A stretch of DNA of 64,000 nt from positions 22,178,001-22,242,000 of the forward strand of contig JAMPIT010000886.1 in assembly GCA_026261815.1 (NCBI GenBank), in the 5' to 3' direction. A program made the translations under genes and the position numbers. This document shows positions 1 through 13,959 of the stretch, piece by piece. The notes under the pieces are model-generated. The model saw nothing but the letters and a program-made list of their open reading frames with translations. It ran no database searches and was not told the origin of the DNA. Numbering within the stretch: position 1 is the stretch's first letter; every line of letters starts with the position of its first letter. The stretch is from Monarcha castaneiventris obscurior (Eukaryota > Chordata > Aves > Passeriformes > Monarchidae).

Positions 1-3000
1 ACTGTGTTAGTTCCTGATTTACAATAATGAAATACCACTCTTGTTTCTAAGGAGGAATTTACACATGGCCAAATGATTTGGCTTTGTTAACATGCTGCAA
101 ATCATCCCTTGTAGTTAATGGTTACTTTCAGGCCTGAGCTTCTGGATGTGCACTCACTCATAATTGTTACATATATGAATTTGCAGAGACTTTGCTTTGT
201 TACTGTGGCTGAAGTGGCATTTATGCCTCAGGTTTGATATTTCAATTAAAGTATAAGAAAGGAAGGGGAAAAAAAGAGGCGTGCTGGTACTTGACTTGTG
301 TAGCAGTGATAATTTTCATGTTACATGTTGGAAATTTTTATCATCTTGTTGATACAAAAAAAAATCTTCAGGCATTGCAAATGAGTAGAGACAAATGACT
401 CCCTTTTTATTGAAATTTTTACATTTATTATTTATCCAGTCTGATGGCCTCTACTGCTTACCTTAATTTTTATAAACAGTAATGTCAGTAACGTATTTCC
501 TCCACATATGAAGAAAGCAGAAGTGTTTATAATAAATCTCAGTGTGGTATGTGTGCTATCATTTCCTTCATTTGACCTTGGTGGAGCAGGCTGATGGGGC
601 AGTGAAAAGTATGATATGAAAAATGAGTGAACAGAGCGAGGTGAGCAGTGAATCAGTCTTGTGTGTGATTAGCTGTGAAAATCTCACAAACATGACTCTG
701 AGTCACTTTTCTTCTTTCTTCCTCGCCTGCTTCTCTCAAAAGTGTTTCTTTTCTGTGTGTATTAGTCATTTAGAAGTTAACTAACAGAACAGAGGCTCTG
801 TTTTAATACTAGCTGTGGGTTAGTGGTTTTAGGTGATGAGGACAATGGGAAGTGCAGCATGTCTGAGGATTGGCTATAGAAAAATCATGGTCCATTTAAA
901 TTTGTATAGATCTGTTGCTAAACAGTAGTAGTAGTCATTGCATCTCGTTTAGGGATGTGAATGTGACACTGATTTCAACCTGGTACTCTAGATCTGCAAT
1001 TATAACAGTAGATACAGTGACTCATCATTGAGATCTTATTTGGCCATGTCAAATACTGTAAAAACAGAAGTCCATTACAATTAAAGAAATTTGAGGTATG
1101 CATATAGGCTATGCAAGTCTTTGACTTAGTAGAATGCATTTTTAGTTTGTTCTTTTCAGGTTGTTTTTTCTAGGTGGTGTATTTAAAATCCAGCTGTGTG
1201 AGTGGTCATTATTAGTTTTCTAAACTAGAACAAAGATGAATTTAAATTTGGGGGTCATCTTGTCCATGCAGAAATTGTAAATCTTCAAATGCCTATGTTG
1301 ATGGATAGTGTACAGTCTCTGTTACTGCACTGAATATTGCAGCAGTTTCAAACTGATACCACGACTAAACAATATTGTGAGATACTTATGAATTTTTCCT
1401 TGTGTAAAGCCATGTAATAAGGTTTAGTATATGCAGATGAATTCTCATCTGATTTTGGTTTTGTATAAAACTTGGAAAATTAGTGCTCTTTTTTTCAGGT
1501 TTGCCATTGGACTTAGTTCACTTTTGTACCTTTTTGTATTAATGTGGCAAGATCAGTTTGACTGCTTTAGCTGGTGCTGGGGCAGCTCCTTTTAGTGTGA
1601 GGACTGTTGGCTCTAACTGTGCCCTAGGGATTCTCTCTTGAGTGCACAGCTGTGGGTGGTGTTCATGGCTGTTCCAGGTGAGAGGACCACCATGCTTGTC
1701 TTCGACAGTCCTGGAGCAGGTATTGGAGACTCCCTGAGTTAATGCTTGCTTAAAGGTGCTTTTCTCTGCCTCACTCTGCCAGCTTGGGGTTGGGATTCCT
1801 GAGGGATCTCAGGCGTTTCAGCTGCATCCTTCTGGAGATGTGGTAGTAGGGCTTTGATTCACAAGCATTTGAAAACAAACATACCTGCTACTCCGAATGT
1901 TGTATGTGTGTGTGGGATTATTTTTCTTTCCAGGCATTTCACGGTATACATGAATTTTATTACTGAAATTCAGACATTATCTCCCATCTCTCTGCTGGAT
2001 TCTGTGTAGTTACAAACACTGCCATATTTACCAGGCTGCACAAATGTTCCTCCTCACCTGGTGATAGCTCTGGGGAAGGTGCCAGTGTCGTTCCGGTGTA
2101 TGTTATCCCCTTTAAGGAGCTGGTTACACATTAAACCATCAAAAGTACTTCTGGAAATGTGAGGTGTGTTTTGGACTTTCAGATGTGGTGAGGCTAAGAG
2201 CACCATGTTTTTCCATGTATTTTGGGTAGTTTTTGAAGGATGGTGATCCATACCTAAACAAAATCTGGTTTTACTCTGGGGTGTAATGCTCTTTGTACAA
2301 AAGCACTGTGACAAACCATAAAGGAGATGGCCATTTTATGAAGGGCATTATAAGCTGTAAATGATAACTGACTTGATTTTATAACATGTAGTGACTGTTG
2401 AATCCATTTAGTGAATAGAAATATTTTAGCTTCCTGATATCTTTATACCAGAATCGTATAACTTCACAAAAGAAATCGTTCAGTCTTGTTAGCCTTGATT
2501 GCACTGAAAGAGATGTGGTTGTATCCAGGAAACACCGTATCTCTTGAATATCCTAAAAATGGAGGAGTTGGTAATGGAACTCTTTACCATTAAGGCTGCT
2601 GAATACAGAGGAATGATCTCTCAGAGGAGAGCTGAGGTTTCTTTTATGCTGGTGGCTGTTCCTCTGTATAACATCTTCCTTGTTTGGGTATTAATGTATG
2701 TGCTTTCTCCTATTGCAAAACAACTTTTTTAGTTTGTGTTTATGCACAGTGAGCAGGAATACATTTTTTATATTAGCTTGAATTTCAGCCTGATGTATCA
2801 CCTCATTAGCAGCTCCTGTTTTAGAAAATATTGAAAGACCTGTCTTGGGGGGCACAGAAATTCATTTTTCAGCCATTAACCTGCATTATTAGCAGTCTCA
2901 AACAGGTCCATAAGAGAAGGTATTTATATTTCAATCAAAGTATAATTTATAACACTCTTTACTCTTTTGGCACAACTCAAGTGTAGTAGTAGATATGATT

Positions 3001-3780
3001 TGTTATTTTCTGGTGACTCAAGTATGTTTGAAGAAGGAAGGGTATTTTCACTGAGGTCCTATACTAAAACTAAAGCCCTTTTCCTTCCCTTCTCATCTTT
3101 CCATCTTTCTCCCCACCCTCACAGCCCTCTTCCACCTAAAATCCCACCTGTCCCTTGCGAGGGTTTTTTTGGCATCTCTGCTAATGAGCTGATGCTGTCA
3201 AATTCATCTTTTTTTTTTTTTAAGAGATTCAGAATCTGTTCTCCTGAGGTGAAATATAAGGGCTTTCAGACTGTGTTCTTCTTGTAAAATATAACCTAGA
3301 TCCTTTATGATGAAATAGGCACTTTAGAGGCACCTGGGCTTATCTTTCAGTTTTTCTGCTCAGCTCTGTTATGCACAAAGGTCTTTTTCTAGGTGACATA
3401 TCATGTTGTATTCCAAAGTACACTTTCTTTTAATTTACAACTTAATTTTCAACCTAATTCAGAAGATTGATACTATAATGCTATTTGCAGAAGTATTGAA
3501 ATGTCAGTAAGTTTTATTGTAGTAATAAAGAGAATTCCATATATCATGCACTCTATAGGGATCCTTGCTTTTTGCATAGATCTTCATAGCAACAACCAGT
3601 GGCTAAATGCTGGCAATCATTAATTTTTAAAGAAGACATGGTTATGATGAGTTGAGAAATTAAGACCATAGTGAAGAATGAACTTTAATTTTTGACACTT
3701 TTTGTTAGCGTCTAAGAGGAGACAGAGGTAGATTGGGGGGAGGGCAGAGGGGAGCAGGAAGAAAAAAATTGCCCAAATCC
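1..3780. other. AT-rich non-coding stretch, nothing recognised
   Basis: No gene, RNA gene or recognised repeat is seen. Short open frames, for example the minus-strand one at 2054-2314, carry no motif I know. Its last codons before 2054 could be read as a small exon with a GTGAGG-type donor, but the acceptor is poor. A G-rich run near 3735-3760 has only three clear G-tracts, short of a strict four-tract quadruplex pattern. The base composition is typical of intergenic or intronic vertebrate DNA. Confidence 0.6.
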
Positions 3781-3799
3781 CAGGTTCCTAATACTTAAA

Positions 3800-4105
3800 A
3801 TGCTGTCTGCTCGTAAAAGATTTCAGTCAGAGAGAGGCCATCTTCGAGCTTCTCTTAACAAATGGATATCAGTGGTCCATGAAATAATCAATGTCGATAA
3901 TCCATCCTAGGGTCTGCCAATATGTTAATGGCTCTGCCGCATCGTTATTGCTACAAGGCCATAAATCATTTCCGTACCAGAATGCTTAGCAGTCGAGGAC
4001 TCAAACCCCTAGCCTGGAATAAAATGCTGTCTCTTAACAATTAATGTCTAAACATTTTGCAGCTTTGTGCTTTGATTGTTTTCAGATGCTAAAAATGTAA
4101 GTAGG
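3800..4105. promoter_or_regulatory. candidate conserved non-coding element
   Basis: This stretch is repeat-free and less AT-monotonous than its flanks, and it keeps several CpG dinucleotides in a CpG-poor neighbourhood (around 3845, 3895, 3938 and 3992). It contains the word ATAAATCA (3961), the reverse of a PBX-HOX-type site. All frames have stops across most of it, so it is unlikely to be coding. That it is an enhancer is inference from texture only. Alignment to other birds or mammals would decide. Confidence 0.3.
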
Positions 4106-7100
4106 ACAGATTGTAAATCAATAAAACAATAAGACAAAGTGTTTTAATAATAGAAAGGCTTGAAGTAAATCATAGTTCTGTGTTTATTATTGCTTCAGAG
4201 GTTATAAATAAATAGTACCAACTGGTAAAGGTTTAGTTAAGAAGGAAAAATAAGTCTGGTATCGACGTTTTGGGCATACATTACATTTTCTCCCCATAAG
4301 GTGAGGGAGATGGTGGTTAGCTTTATTTTCATTTTTAAAATGTGAGAATAGGAGCTAAGAAATGTTCATATCTTTGAATTGTCATCCAATAGCAAGGTGA
4401 TTTTTTTCTGCTCTGACCAGTAATACATCAGTGATCCGGCTCTGCATCTGGAGGACACCAGCACACAGTTGCTGGTACAAATGGCTGTGCTGAACTGTTG
4501 GCAATCACGAGGGGGTCTTATTTAGAAAATGGAGTTGGATCTAAGTGATCAAACTTATGTCAGTTTGGTTTGCTAATAAAAGTAACATCAAATGTGTTGT
4601 TAAGTCATTAACTCTGTATCGTACAGACTCAGCTTGTTTGTGCTGATTGTTGCCTCTTGGTCTTCAGTTGTGCACTGGGCTGAGCTTGGGCAGGTGGGAA
4701 ACCCACAAACAACAGTGAGTGTGAGCATTTCTGTGCAAAGGGAGGAAGGCTGCTCTTATCTCTACTTCTGCTCTAGCTGTGTGTTGAGACAAAGAATTAT
4801 GGCCTTTCTATTCCAAGCATTAATACTGTTTATTTACTCATTTTAAGTAACGAAAGTAAAACTCAATGTACAGTTGTTTAACTACAGATGTATTAATTAT
4901 CACAAGTATGCTGAGTTTATGCAGTATAACATTAATGACTATCCATCAGGTGGTGAGCTGTTTTCAGTTGCAGGTAAAACTAGTATTTATAAATAAGCAC
5001 TTAATGAGCTGAATATAGTTTTTTGATGTTGATCTGTTCAGATCCCAGGGTCTCATTTCACACAGTACAGAGTTAGTTCCGTGTGTGTGTGTGGTTAACA
5101 TTGTCTTCATGTGGGATAAGAATGACTAAAGAAATGTGCATTTATTTTGAGTATTGAGAGAAGCCTTTTCAGCCTCATTAAGGTCTGATGATTATTTTTG
5201 TTTGTACTTTTTTTTCCCTGTAATTCTTTAGTTTGATGCTTATTTGCCAGGAATGGGATTTTGGCAGAAGTAAAGATTTTGAAATTAGTGTTTTGTATGG
5301 TAATATTGATCCAACCAATGCAATGGGTTGAATTTACATAATATTTTGTTCAGGCTGGATCAGAGCTAGTTTGTTACTTGAAAGCACACACACAGAAACA
5401 CACAGACACACACCCCACCCCCACTTCCCCAACTTTGTTTAGGTGAATGCAAGGAAGAAGACTAATAACAGTGGAAATGACAAGTGAGCTCATGGATTTC
5501 TTTCTTTTAAGAGCACTGATTTGCTTAGAATTAAGCAATTTGATATGGTCATAGTTTATTTTGGTGCTCAGGATGTAAGGGCAGGAAGAAGCCAGAAAAA
5601 CAGTGGCTCAGTATAGACAAAAAGACAATTAAAACTGATCTGTCTCTTACCAAAGTGGCAACATCAGCCAGGATGGAAGTAATTTATTCAAAAAATTGTC
5701 CAAATGCATAAACTGCATTGATGTATGGTATGGTGGTGGGACAGTGGAAAATGTGATAGTTGTTTCCGTTGTGTGAATTACTCAGGCAGGATGCCTTTGT
5801 GAAGTAAGGGGGTTTGTTTAATGTTCTGACAACAATTTAGATCCTGTTATGGTTATTGCAGTGTAATGCAGTAGTAAAAATTGAACATGACACACCAGCA
5901 ATTTATTATTTGTGTGTTTTTTAACCTTGAGTATCAGATTGTTTGTCCAAGCATATCCTTTGATTTGCTATGAAATTTATTGTTGATAAAAACAATCAGA
6001 TTTCCATTAGACGCAAAAAATTCATTTTTTTCCCCATGAACCATAGATTTAGAAAAAATTCAAGCTCGGCTGCAGGACTTATGACAGGTAGGCTTATGAC
6101 ATTATATGGTAATTCAGCATGAAAGAATAATTGTGACACTCTACTTGGTGCTGGAGTATAATCGTGCTGTGAGGTTCAATTCACTGAAAGGCCAAATTAT
6201 CTTCAACTGCATTAGTCTGACAACCTATAATGCTTTGCAGAGGCAATTTGTAGATGTTTCACAGAATGCCAGCAAACATGGCTTACCATTATGTTCCCCA
6301 TTAACAAATTTGTGTAGAGGGGAAAAAAGCAACTTTTCCATTTTCTTAACTGTTTTTGGGCTCTGGCATACAATAAATGTGTACTGGGTAATAATAGTGT
6401 ATGTTTTGCTATTTGGTGCTGGTTTATAAACGCACAAGGGACATTACAGTATAAATTAATTTTTGAAGGGTACTGTTCCAGAAATATTTGGATTTCTTTT
6501 GCGTTTGAACAGCAATGTCGTACCTTCTTTTGAAAGAATAACATGGAATCCAAATGAAGGTAAAAAAGCATGGCATATTTTTACTATAAAGAGTAAGCAG
6601 TAGTGAACAACTTGGAAATACTGCCATGTTGTAGCTTAGAGAGACTTGGAGCTTGTGTGATTTTTCTCTCTTGATCAAATGGGAGCTGTGCCTGTGAGAA
6701 AATGGCACGGCCTTGACTATCTTATGTGCACATGATCCATCTCTGCCGTCCTGGATTTCTGAGCAGCTGTAGAAGGGTATCTTTTGTTTGGAAGTTTTAC
6801 TTCCTTTTGAGTCATTGTATTTCCTAACTTCTCTTTGAAGCTGATTTCAGGTTGAAAACTACTGTACTACCAAAGAGTGGAGTTCAGTGCTCGTGTGGCA
6901 GTTTAAGGTTCAGAATTTGTGCTCCTCATCAGGATTTAATACCACTGCAAAAGTGGATTATGTCTTCCAAGGTAGAAATGATGGAAAATGTGTACGCCTC
7001 AATGTTTATACTGGGTAGTATTTTAATTGTTTAGAGTTTGTCATCCATGTCTTGCAGTAGGAAGGATTCCCAAATATGAGCTATGCAGGTTGATGAGTCT

Positions 7101-10100
7101 GAAGTCTGAGGTGGTGGAACACTGACCTATTTGGCTGCTTTACTGGTAAAGAAAACTGGTCACCAGTCACTCTGTAACTCAAAGACTAGCATGAATATAA
7201 TGCAGTCTTTTTTGTCCATTTCTCTCAAACATAATTTAAGGAATAGGCTCAGCAGCGGTATCTTAAAAACTGTGTAAAGAAGCTGATACGAATTTGCTGT
7301 TGGTTAAACTCTGTGGTGTTGCTCTCATGCTATCTCCTATTTGCCTGCCCTCTTAAGAGTAGCTATTGCAATGTCTTTGAGGTGTTCCAAATATTTTAAT
7401 CATTTTATAGATGGAAGGAGCTGGGTTGTTTTCATTATTTGCTTGCTGGCTTTTTTATTTTGGTGGCAAAATGAGGATGGAAAAAAAAGTTTTTTCTGCA
7501 GAAGAGTAACTAAGTGATGTTTAAACTGAGAAGAGATGTGTTGGTACTTTGTATCACTGGAGTTAACTTCATTGTAAAATACCATCTCCTCAAGTTGTCC
7601 TGGAGAAATATCTACTCAAGTCTAAAAACTGATTTCCACCCTTTGTCATCCTCATAGTGAAATACAACCATATGTCTGCCTCCACCACCTGGAGATAATT
7701 CTGGGAACTAATTTGACAGCATTTATAATTGCAGACTGAGTTTTAGGACTGCTCATAATTAAGCTACTGGACAAATTTAGCTATTGAACTCAGTGCTGAC
7801 AAAATCATGTGTCTTACATTGCTTACTAAATCTGCTGGATGCTTTTCTCCTTAGCATTTTCTGTGAAGGAATTAATCCAGGAAGGCAACCAAAAGAATTG
7901 ACAAGTCTTTGATTTTGATTTTGAAACAGTGTCAGACAACTGCGCGTTTCAGAGTTTCCAAGAAGGTGACATACTCTTTTCCTCTTGCTTGTAGTTAATA
8001 GCAAAGAGCATTCAGCGCCACAATACCCAAAGGGAAGTGTTTGAGTGACTGCACAGGGAATGTGGATTGTTATCATTCCAGTCACAGGGCACTGCATGAA
8101 ATCACAGGCTCTGTGCTCTTCGGTACTGCCACTTGAACATAGCAGCCACTGTTACTCCTACACTGCTTTTATGGTACATGATATAACATTTTATTTGATA
8201 CTCGTGGTTCCCATGGTATGTGAGGTTTTGTATTTTTTGAAGTACTAAGCTCTAAATCTTTTGTTTGGGCAGTGGAAGAAGTCAGGTGAATTTTAAAAAT
8301 ATGTTCTATTAGAAAGTTTTTCACAGAAAAGTGGGGCTTGATAGAAATCTGTGTCAGTATGTTGGGTCCTTAGATGTTTAGAAAAGACACACTTAAAAGA
8401 GGAGGAATTGGCCACAAACTAAAGGAGGTTAAGTTTAATTTTTATGGGAAAGACTTGAGGGAAAGAATGGAACATCAGGTAAGAGGGGCATTGCATAATT
8501 TTGTAATGGGAAAAGGCTTTTACATAGGAAAAAATATCAAGTAACATTATTTTGCAGACTATAGAGTCCCAGTTGTATAGTTAAGGACATGCTGCAGCAT
8601 TAATGTTTACGCATAATGCTTTGCAAGTAATTTAGACTGAACTGCCACTGACTTACTTAACATTTATAGGTCAGCCACCTGCAGAAAGGGCATGTAGGTA
8701 GATTATTGTTGACTTTATGGTTATGGAAGGTACCTAATCAGTGAGCATGCTGGGAAATAACTTGTTATGCCTGGATAACTCGAACACCAGGCCCTACAAT
8801 TTCTTATGGGCATGAGGTAGCACAGTAATTTCTCATGACCAAGGCCCCTGCTGAGGGGGGAGGTGGCATGTGGTGGGGATAACAGGTTTAAAAAGGAGGA
8901 GGAGGAGGGGTAACTACAAGATTTCAGAAGTAAAGTTCAAGTGCAAAATCAAATAATTTAATCATCGTTTGCCAAACATACCATAGCATTTGCGGTGAAG
9001 TTGTTGACTCAATAAGCAAATGTGCTAATTGTGTATTGGGAGAACAGAGCATTCACCTTCTGGCTGCTGCATGCTTTGCAGCTATTCACTAGAGCCTTAT
9101 GAGATATCTGTTCCTGCCTGTACTGACACAAATATTTTTTTTCTTTGGTCATGAAACACAGAATCGCTCTGGCTTTTTAAAATTTTGTGGCAAAGTATTT
9201 GAAGACTAGTTGTTTTCCACTTTGCTCCTGTTTTTTTTCCCCTATTACTTGTCTCCGTGCAGGTACATGTACTCCCCTGTGTGCCAATTGACAACTTTTA
9301 CCTTTTAAAGTTCACAGTAAAAGTCATAGACTAGAATGCATAATGAATCAATTTGCTTAATTTGGTTTGGGCCCTTGGGTTGTAGTGCAGAAATCATTGC
9401 TAGTATTCGTATAGCTATCTTGATTCCTCTTATCAGAGCTGGAGAGAATTGAGATGCTTTGTTTACTTAAGAACAGAGCCCCCAGTTGAAGTCTAGAACA
9501 TCCAAATGCATCTGTCCTCCTGTATTCCTGGGTACTGGGCATGGGGATTTGTCTTTCTATCTAGAAGCCTTCAGTTAATGTTGGTCATTAATTACAGCTT
9601 TTTTTCACCTCAATTGTTTTCTACTTTTCAGATCTTCATGTTTGCTCATGTATTACCCATAAATAAACACAGCACACACACAGAGTAAACTTAAACATAT
9701 CTTAAAGGTTTTGTGTTTATTACATTTGGAAGCATGAAAAATTCATCTTTCCTTCTCTTCAGCTCTGTTCACACACAGTATTTTTTGCATACATCTGTAC
9801 ACATGTGTGCTAATAAATGTAGTATATTCTTTTATAGCAAAAACTGCTTTATCAGCATGAGAGTAGAGGGAAAATATTAAAAAGGATTGCAGTGAATTAT
9901 TTACATATCAAAGAGTGGTAAACTGTAGGAGATATACTTTTCACAGTTAGTTTCTTTCATGTTTATACTGTATTGGCTTTGAAAAAGATACTTGGATGAG
10001 TAGTGTAAAGCAGTATAATTTAATGAGATTTTTTTCAAAACTCTCACATTTCCTAGGCGATGGTGTCACATTATCAAAAGCATTGTGAATATTTTAATGA

Positions 10101-10152
10101 ACAAATTTGTTTTCTGGAATTTCAGATTCTTATGTTTTCCATGGAGAGAAAA
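4106..10152. other. AT-rich non-coding stretch with two small CA/GT tracts
   Basis: No gene or dispersed repeat is recognised. A short GT run lies at 5081-5093 and an imperfect CA run at 5385-5412. An AGG-rich run lies near 8897-8910. The longest open frame (119 codons, minus strand, 6212-6571) overlaps several other open frames on both strands and has no recognisable domain, so it is treated as chance. Confidence 0.55.
5385..5412. repeat. imperfect (CA)n microsatellite
   Basis: An interrupted run of CA dinucleotides with two GA interruptions, followed by a C-rich tail. It is short and degenerate, so it is probably not highly variable. Confidence 0.8.
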
Positions 10153-10198
10153 TATGCTTAGAGTCCTAATGCTTGGCATACACTATGCTTAGAGTCCT
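10153..10198 (+). repeat. 15-bp direct repeat pair
   Basis: The word TATGCTTAGAGTCCT occurs exactly at 10153-10167 and again at 10184-10198, a period of 31 bp. The sequence between the copies does not repeat, so this is either the remains of a local duplication or chance. Confidence 0.6.
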
Positions 10199-10917
10199 CT
10201 AACAGTGAAATGTAAATGTATGTCTTTTCACGTGTCAAAATGCAAAATAAGTGCGTTGGTGAGACATAAAGTGACTGACAAGCAAGACAGAGGACATCTC
10301 TACAGCTGTAGAATTGCTGATAGTGGAAGATGACCACAACTGTAAGGTTACTGAACAATACCTTGTTGGATAAAGTTGTGGAAAGACCACTAAGTGAGAC
10401 TCCTGTTAAGACCCCAATGTTTTAGGATAATTTAATCAGCAAGTGCTCTGAACTACAGTTCTGAAATTAACATTATCATCCAGTAGAATTTTTAGATGCT
10501 TTTTTGCCAAGAAGAAACTAGGATATCATAAGCAGTGATAAAAACATTCCAGTTGGGAGCCAAGTCCCAAGAAAATATTTTTGTCATTGTGTCATAGCTA
10601 TCAAAAGCTGTTTTGACTTTCTAGCAAGTTTTACTTCCAGGTCTCTTCCTCCACTTGACTTGTTTTACTTAAAGGATTGAGTAACAAATGAGTTATTTAA
10701 ATTTTAGACTTAAGTAAATCAAAACCTTAGAATATTAAGGCAGTAATTTGAATTTCTTTATATTTTAAACATTTTTCATTAAGAAAGAAAAGCAAAGAAG
10801 ATTAAGTACTCTAGTTTTGTTTTGTTATTGTTGAGGGTGGGTAGGCCAAGTTGTGTTTCTGTACTAATTTTCAATCTACTCTGATGTGATTTGCACATTA
10901 CAAGCTAACATTCTTAC

Positions 10918-10988
10918 CACAGAGTACATTGGTACTTCTGTTGATGGCCTTTCCAAGTACCTCTTTGTAGATTTACATGAGCAGGATG
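10918..10988 (-). CDS. exon-like segment, unidentified (tentative)
   Basis: On the minus strand a 71-bp segment is preceded by a pyrimidine-rich acceptor (TTCTTATTCTTATTAG) and followed by a consensus donor (GTAAGA). Two of its three frames are open. The frame that continues a codon needing two bases reads SCSCKSTKRYLERPSTEVP-MYSV, which has a protein-like composition. I cannot assign it to a family. It is not phase-compatible with the 16034-16093 candidate in direct succession. Segments with this pattern also arise by chance many times in a window this size, so it is offered as a lead and not as a gene. Confidence 0.2.
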
Positions 10989-13959
10989 CTAATAAGAATA
11001 AGAATGCTATTTGAGTAGGGGTATCTGAATAGAAATTGGAAGTATGAGAACAGTCATTCCCAAAACACATATTAAGTGTAATTAGTTGTAGTTATTTCGA
11101 ATACTCGAAAAAGGTAAGGTAAGCCTCAATGACCACACTTGTTCAAGTTGTTGGCCAGTGCTTTTTTAAAGACTAAATCCATGTCGTTAATCTGATAAAC
11201 TGGGCTGCCCAAAGGCATGCTATCTACCTTTTTTTGTTTGTTTTGTTTTTAATTTCTGGTTCTGATTTCTGCCTTAAATACAAATGAAAAGTTATGTGCT
11301 AATTTTTGGCTTTTTGGTCAGATACAGGGTTGATTTGTGGCTTGGCTGAGAGGTGAAACAAAAACTAAGCCTAAAATACTGACCTTCGTTCACGTTAATC
11401 TATATTTTTAACTTTTATTTCTGAGGGAGTGATTTATTTACAGTGACAGCTTGTTGCTTGTGGTAGCTGCTGCCAGCTTCTGAAGTAATCTTGATAACGT
11501 CAAATTGTGAAGGGAAGCTATATGCTTTCCCTTGAATGACTTGCTATAAATCATGTTCATAGCTGGTGTGTATAAGGATGCTTGGGTTGATACTGATAGA
11601 AATACAAATCAAATATAACATATGCTAACCCAGTTCAGAGCCAGAGATTCTGGATTATGTCTATTGGGTTCATATTTTTAAGTGAAATGAATCAGGCACC
11701 CTTGCTTGTATATCAAAGCTTCAAACTTGGGGATGATATGCCAACTTAAAGGCCAAAAAAGAAGGAGGAGAATATGCAGAAAAGAGTTAATACTGAATGA
11801 CAGGCAAATTTTGAACATTCAGTGAAAAGAAACTCATAAGTAATGGACAAAGCTGCCTCAAGAGCTCATCTACAGTCACACAAATTGACGGCCAAGAAGT
11901 GAGTTCAAAGTCACCAACACAACTGTGTGCTATGGCTCCCATGGAGACAAGTGTCAGTGTAGAATAAAAATTGTGCCAGCATTCTCATCTGGCTGTCACA
12001 GCTTTCGTATCCACAGCTAATACTAAAATTAGTTATGTTGCTTTTGGTTTTGTGAGGTGTAAATTTGTTTGATTTATGGGCTTCCTGAAGAGGGAAAACC
12101 AGAGAGGAATTGTCAAAGAGCAAATAATCCTTAGCTGTGTAGCAAAGACAACAGTTGTGTTGCATTAGATAAACCCATCTCACCCTTTTATTTGCAGTAG
12201 GTGCACTTGACAGTGTGACATCTTCAGTGACAGCCAAAGTGAAGGCCACCAAGTGTCATGTGCCTCATGAGGAATTCATATTTGGAACCTCCTTTTTCCC
12301 TCCCTCTTAAGATCAAGCTGCTCTTGTGCCTTCGAGTATGGAAATACAATGTTCTATTCTATGGATACATGTAATTCATTTTAGCAAAGTAGGCTGCTTC
12401 AGAAATGTTCAGGAAAATTGTACCCTACAGACTGGACTGAAAAGTCCACATTTTTCAAGTATGTCCATTGAGAAGGAGAAGCTGCCTTCACAGTTCACAG
12501 ACTGTGTGTTTATTAACACTGCCGACTGGGAAAAAGGGCTTGGTGCTAGCCTTTTGTTGTAGTTCATATTTAGCTCTGCCTAACCAAAAATTATGGAATT
12601 CCTTGGGCCTTGTGTATCTCGCATTCAACTGGCATTAATTGGACTTTGTGTGCTTTTTTCTTTAAAAACTATCAGCATCTCAGCCCAGAGTTGAGCTCTT
12701 TCTTACCTTTTTCCTCATGCCCTATTTCTTTCTTTCTTTCTTAAGCTCTTCCATCCCTTCTCTGCCACATGCTTGCAACTGTGTCCAGATGTGTCAAAAT
12801 GTGGGGTTTTTTTCAAGTGTGATCCATAATCAGCTCATCAGAAACAGATGCAAATTACTGCAGAATAGCTTTGCAATTTTTTTTGGCGGGGTGGAATTAA
12901 TGAACAAATCCTCTTTTTGTTTGAAGACAAATAATAATGCCACAGTTTGTCAGAGGTAGTGGTAATTGGTAATTAATACCACAGTATTTTATATGTCGTG
13001 ATAACTAGGTAAAATAAAATTACTTTCTGACTACAAGGTAAAACTTAAATGGTACTGGCACTGACAAACTGTGAAAGGAAGGGAGAACTCCCTTGCGAGA
13101 AGATGAGTTTATTATACAGATAAGATTTCCATAATAAGGGATAGTGATTATGGGGAAAGGCTGAAACTCCATTAACTGAAACAAATTACTGTGACAAAGC
13201 CAGAGGGAGCGCTTTGCCAAACTTACAACTCCTTTCATGATATTCAAATGTCTGTTGGTGCGCAGTTCCCAGCATATGGACCTGCGAGTGAGGTGTCTGG
13301 CTCCCTTAGCGCCCCACCACTGACACAGCTACAGTTCTGCCCAGGAAGGGAGTCCATTTATCTGGCTATTTGGAGGATGTACCCTGGTAATGTATCAGTG
13401 GGGCATTTCGTGTTTTCCCTATAGAAGTAAGTTGCCCCTCTAATGCCTCTGTTTTTCTGTTAAGTTAATCTTAATTGTCAGAGAAATGTATGAAATATAT
13501 ACGCTCTACGGAAACGTGGTGAACTTAGAATTCATCTGACCATCACAATACGGTATTCTGACAAGGATTTATACTTCTTGCTTTGGCTAAAACAGAAGAC
13601 CAAAGAAGACTGATTCCGTTTCTAGATGCACCGCTTTGTGTGTGCACCTCTTTCCAGAAGTGACTCACATATGCTGCATGTATGACCTCAGACAAACTAC
13701 GGTAGTTGTTCTCTGATTGCTCTGTGTGTGTGTATATATGTGCAATACATTTACAAGATGCTCATGGATCACCAAGTTTGTATTATTTGTGTAAAATATG
13801 GCAAAGGAGCTCGTTTAAATATAAACCTTTTCATCTTTGTACTAATTTTTGTGTAAAAAATAACACCGTAGTTAAGAATTTTATGTAAAAACTGTTAGAG
13901 TTTGCAGTTACAGCTCTGGTAAGAACAGCAGGCAAGACTATAAGCTTTAATTTATGTTG
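10989..13959. other. AT-rich non-coding stretch
   Basis: Nothing recognised. A TTTC tetranucleotide run of about four units sits at 12724-12741. Open frames up to 113 codons (minus strand, 11911-12252) show no family signature. Confidence 0.55.

Noticed and set aside
2054..2130. Minus-strand exon-like end with GTGAGG donor and peptide DNIHRNDTGTFPRAITR
   Set aside because: The upstream acceptor lacks a pyrimidine tract and no homologue is recognised.
3730..3762. Possible G-quadruplex
   Set aside because: Only three clear G-tracts of three or more, below the usual four-tract rule.
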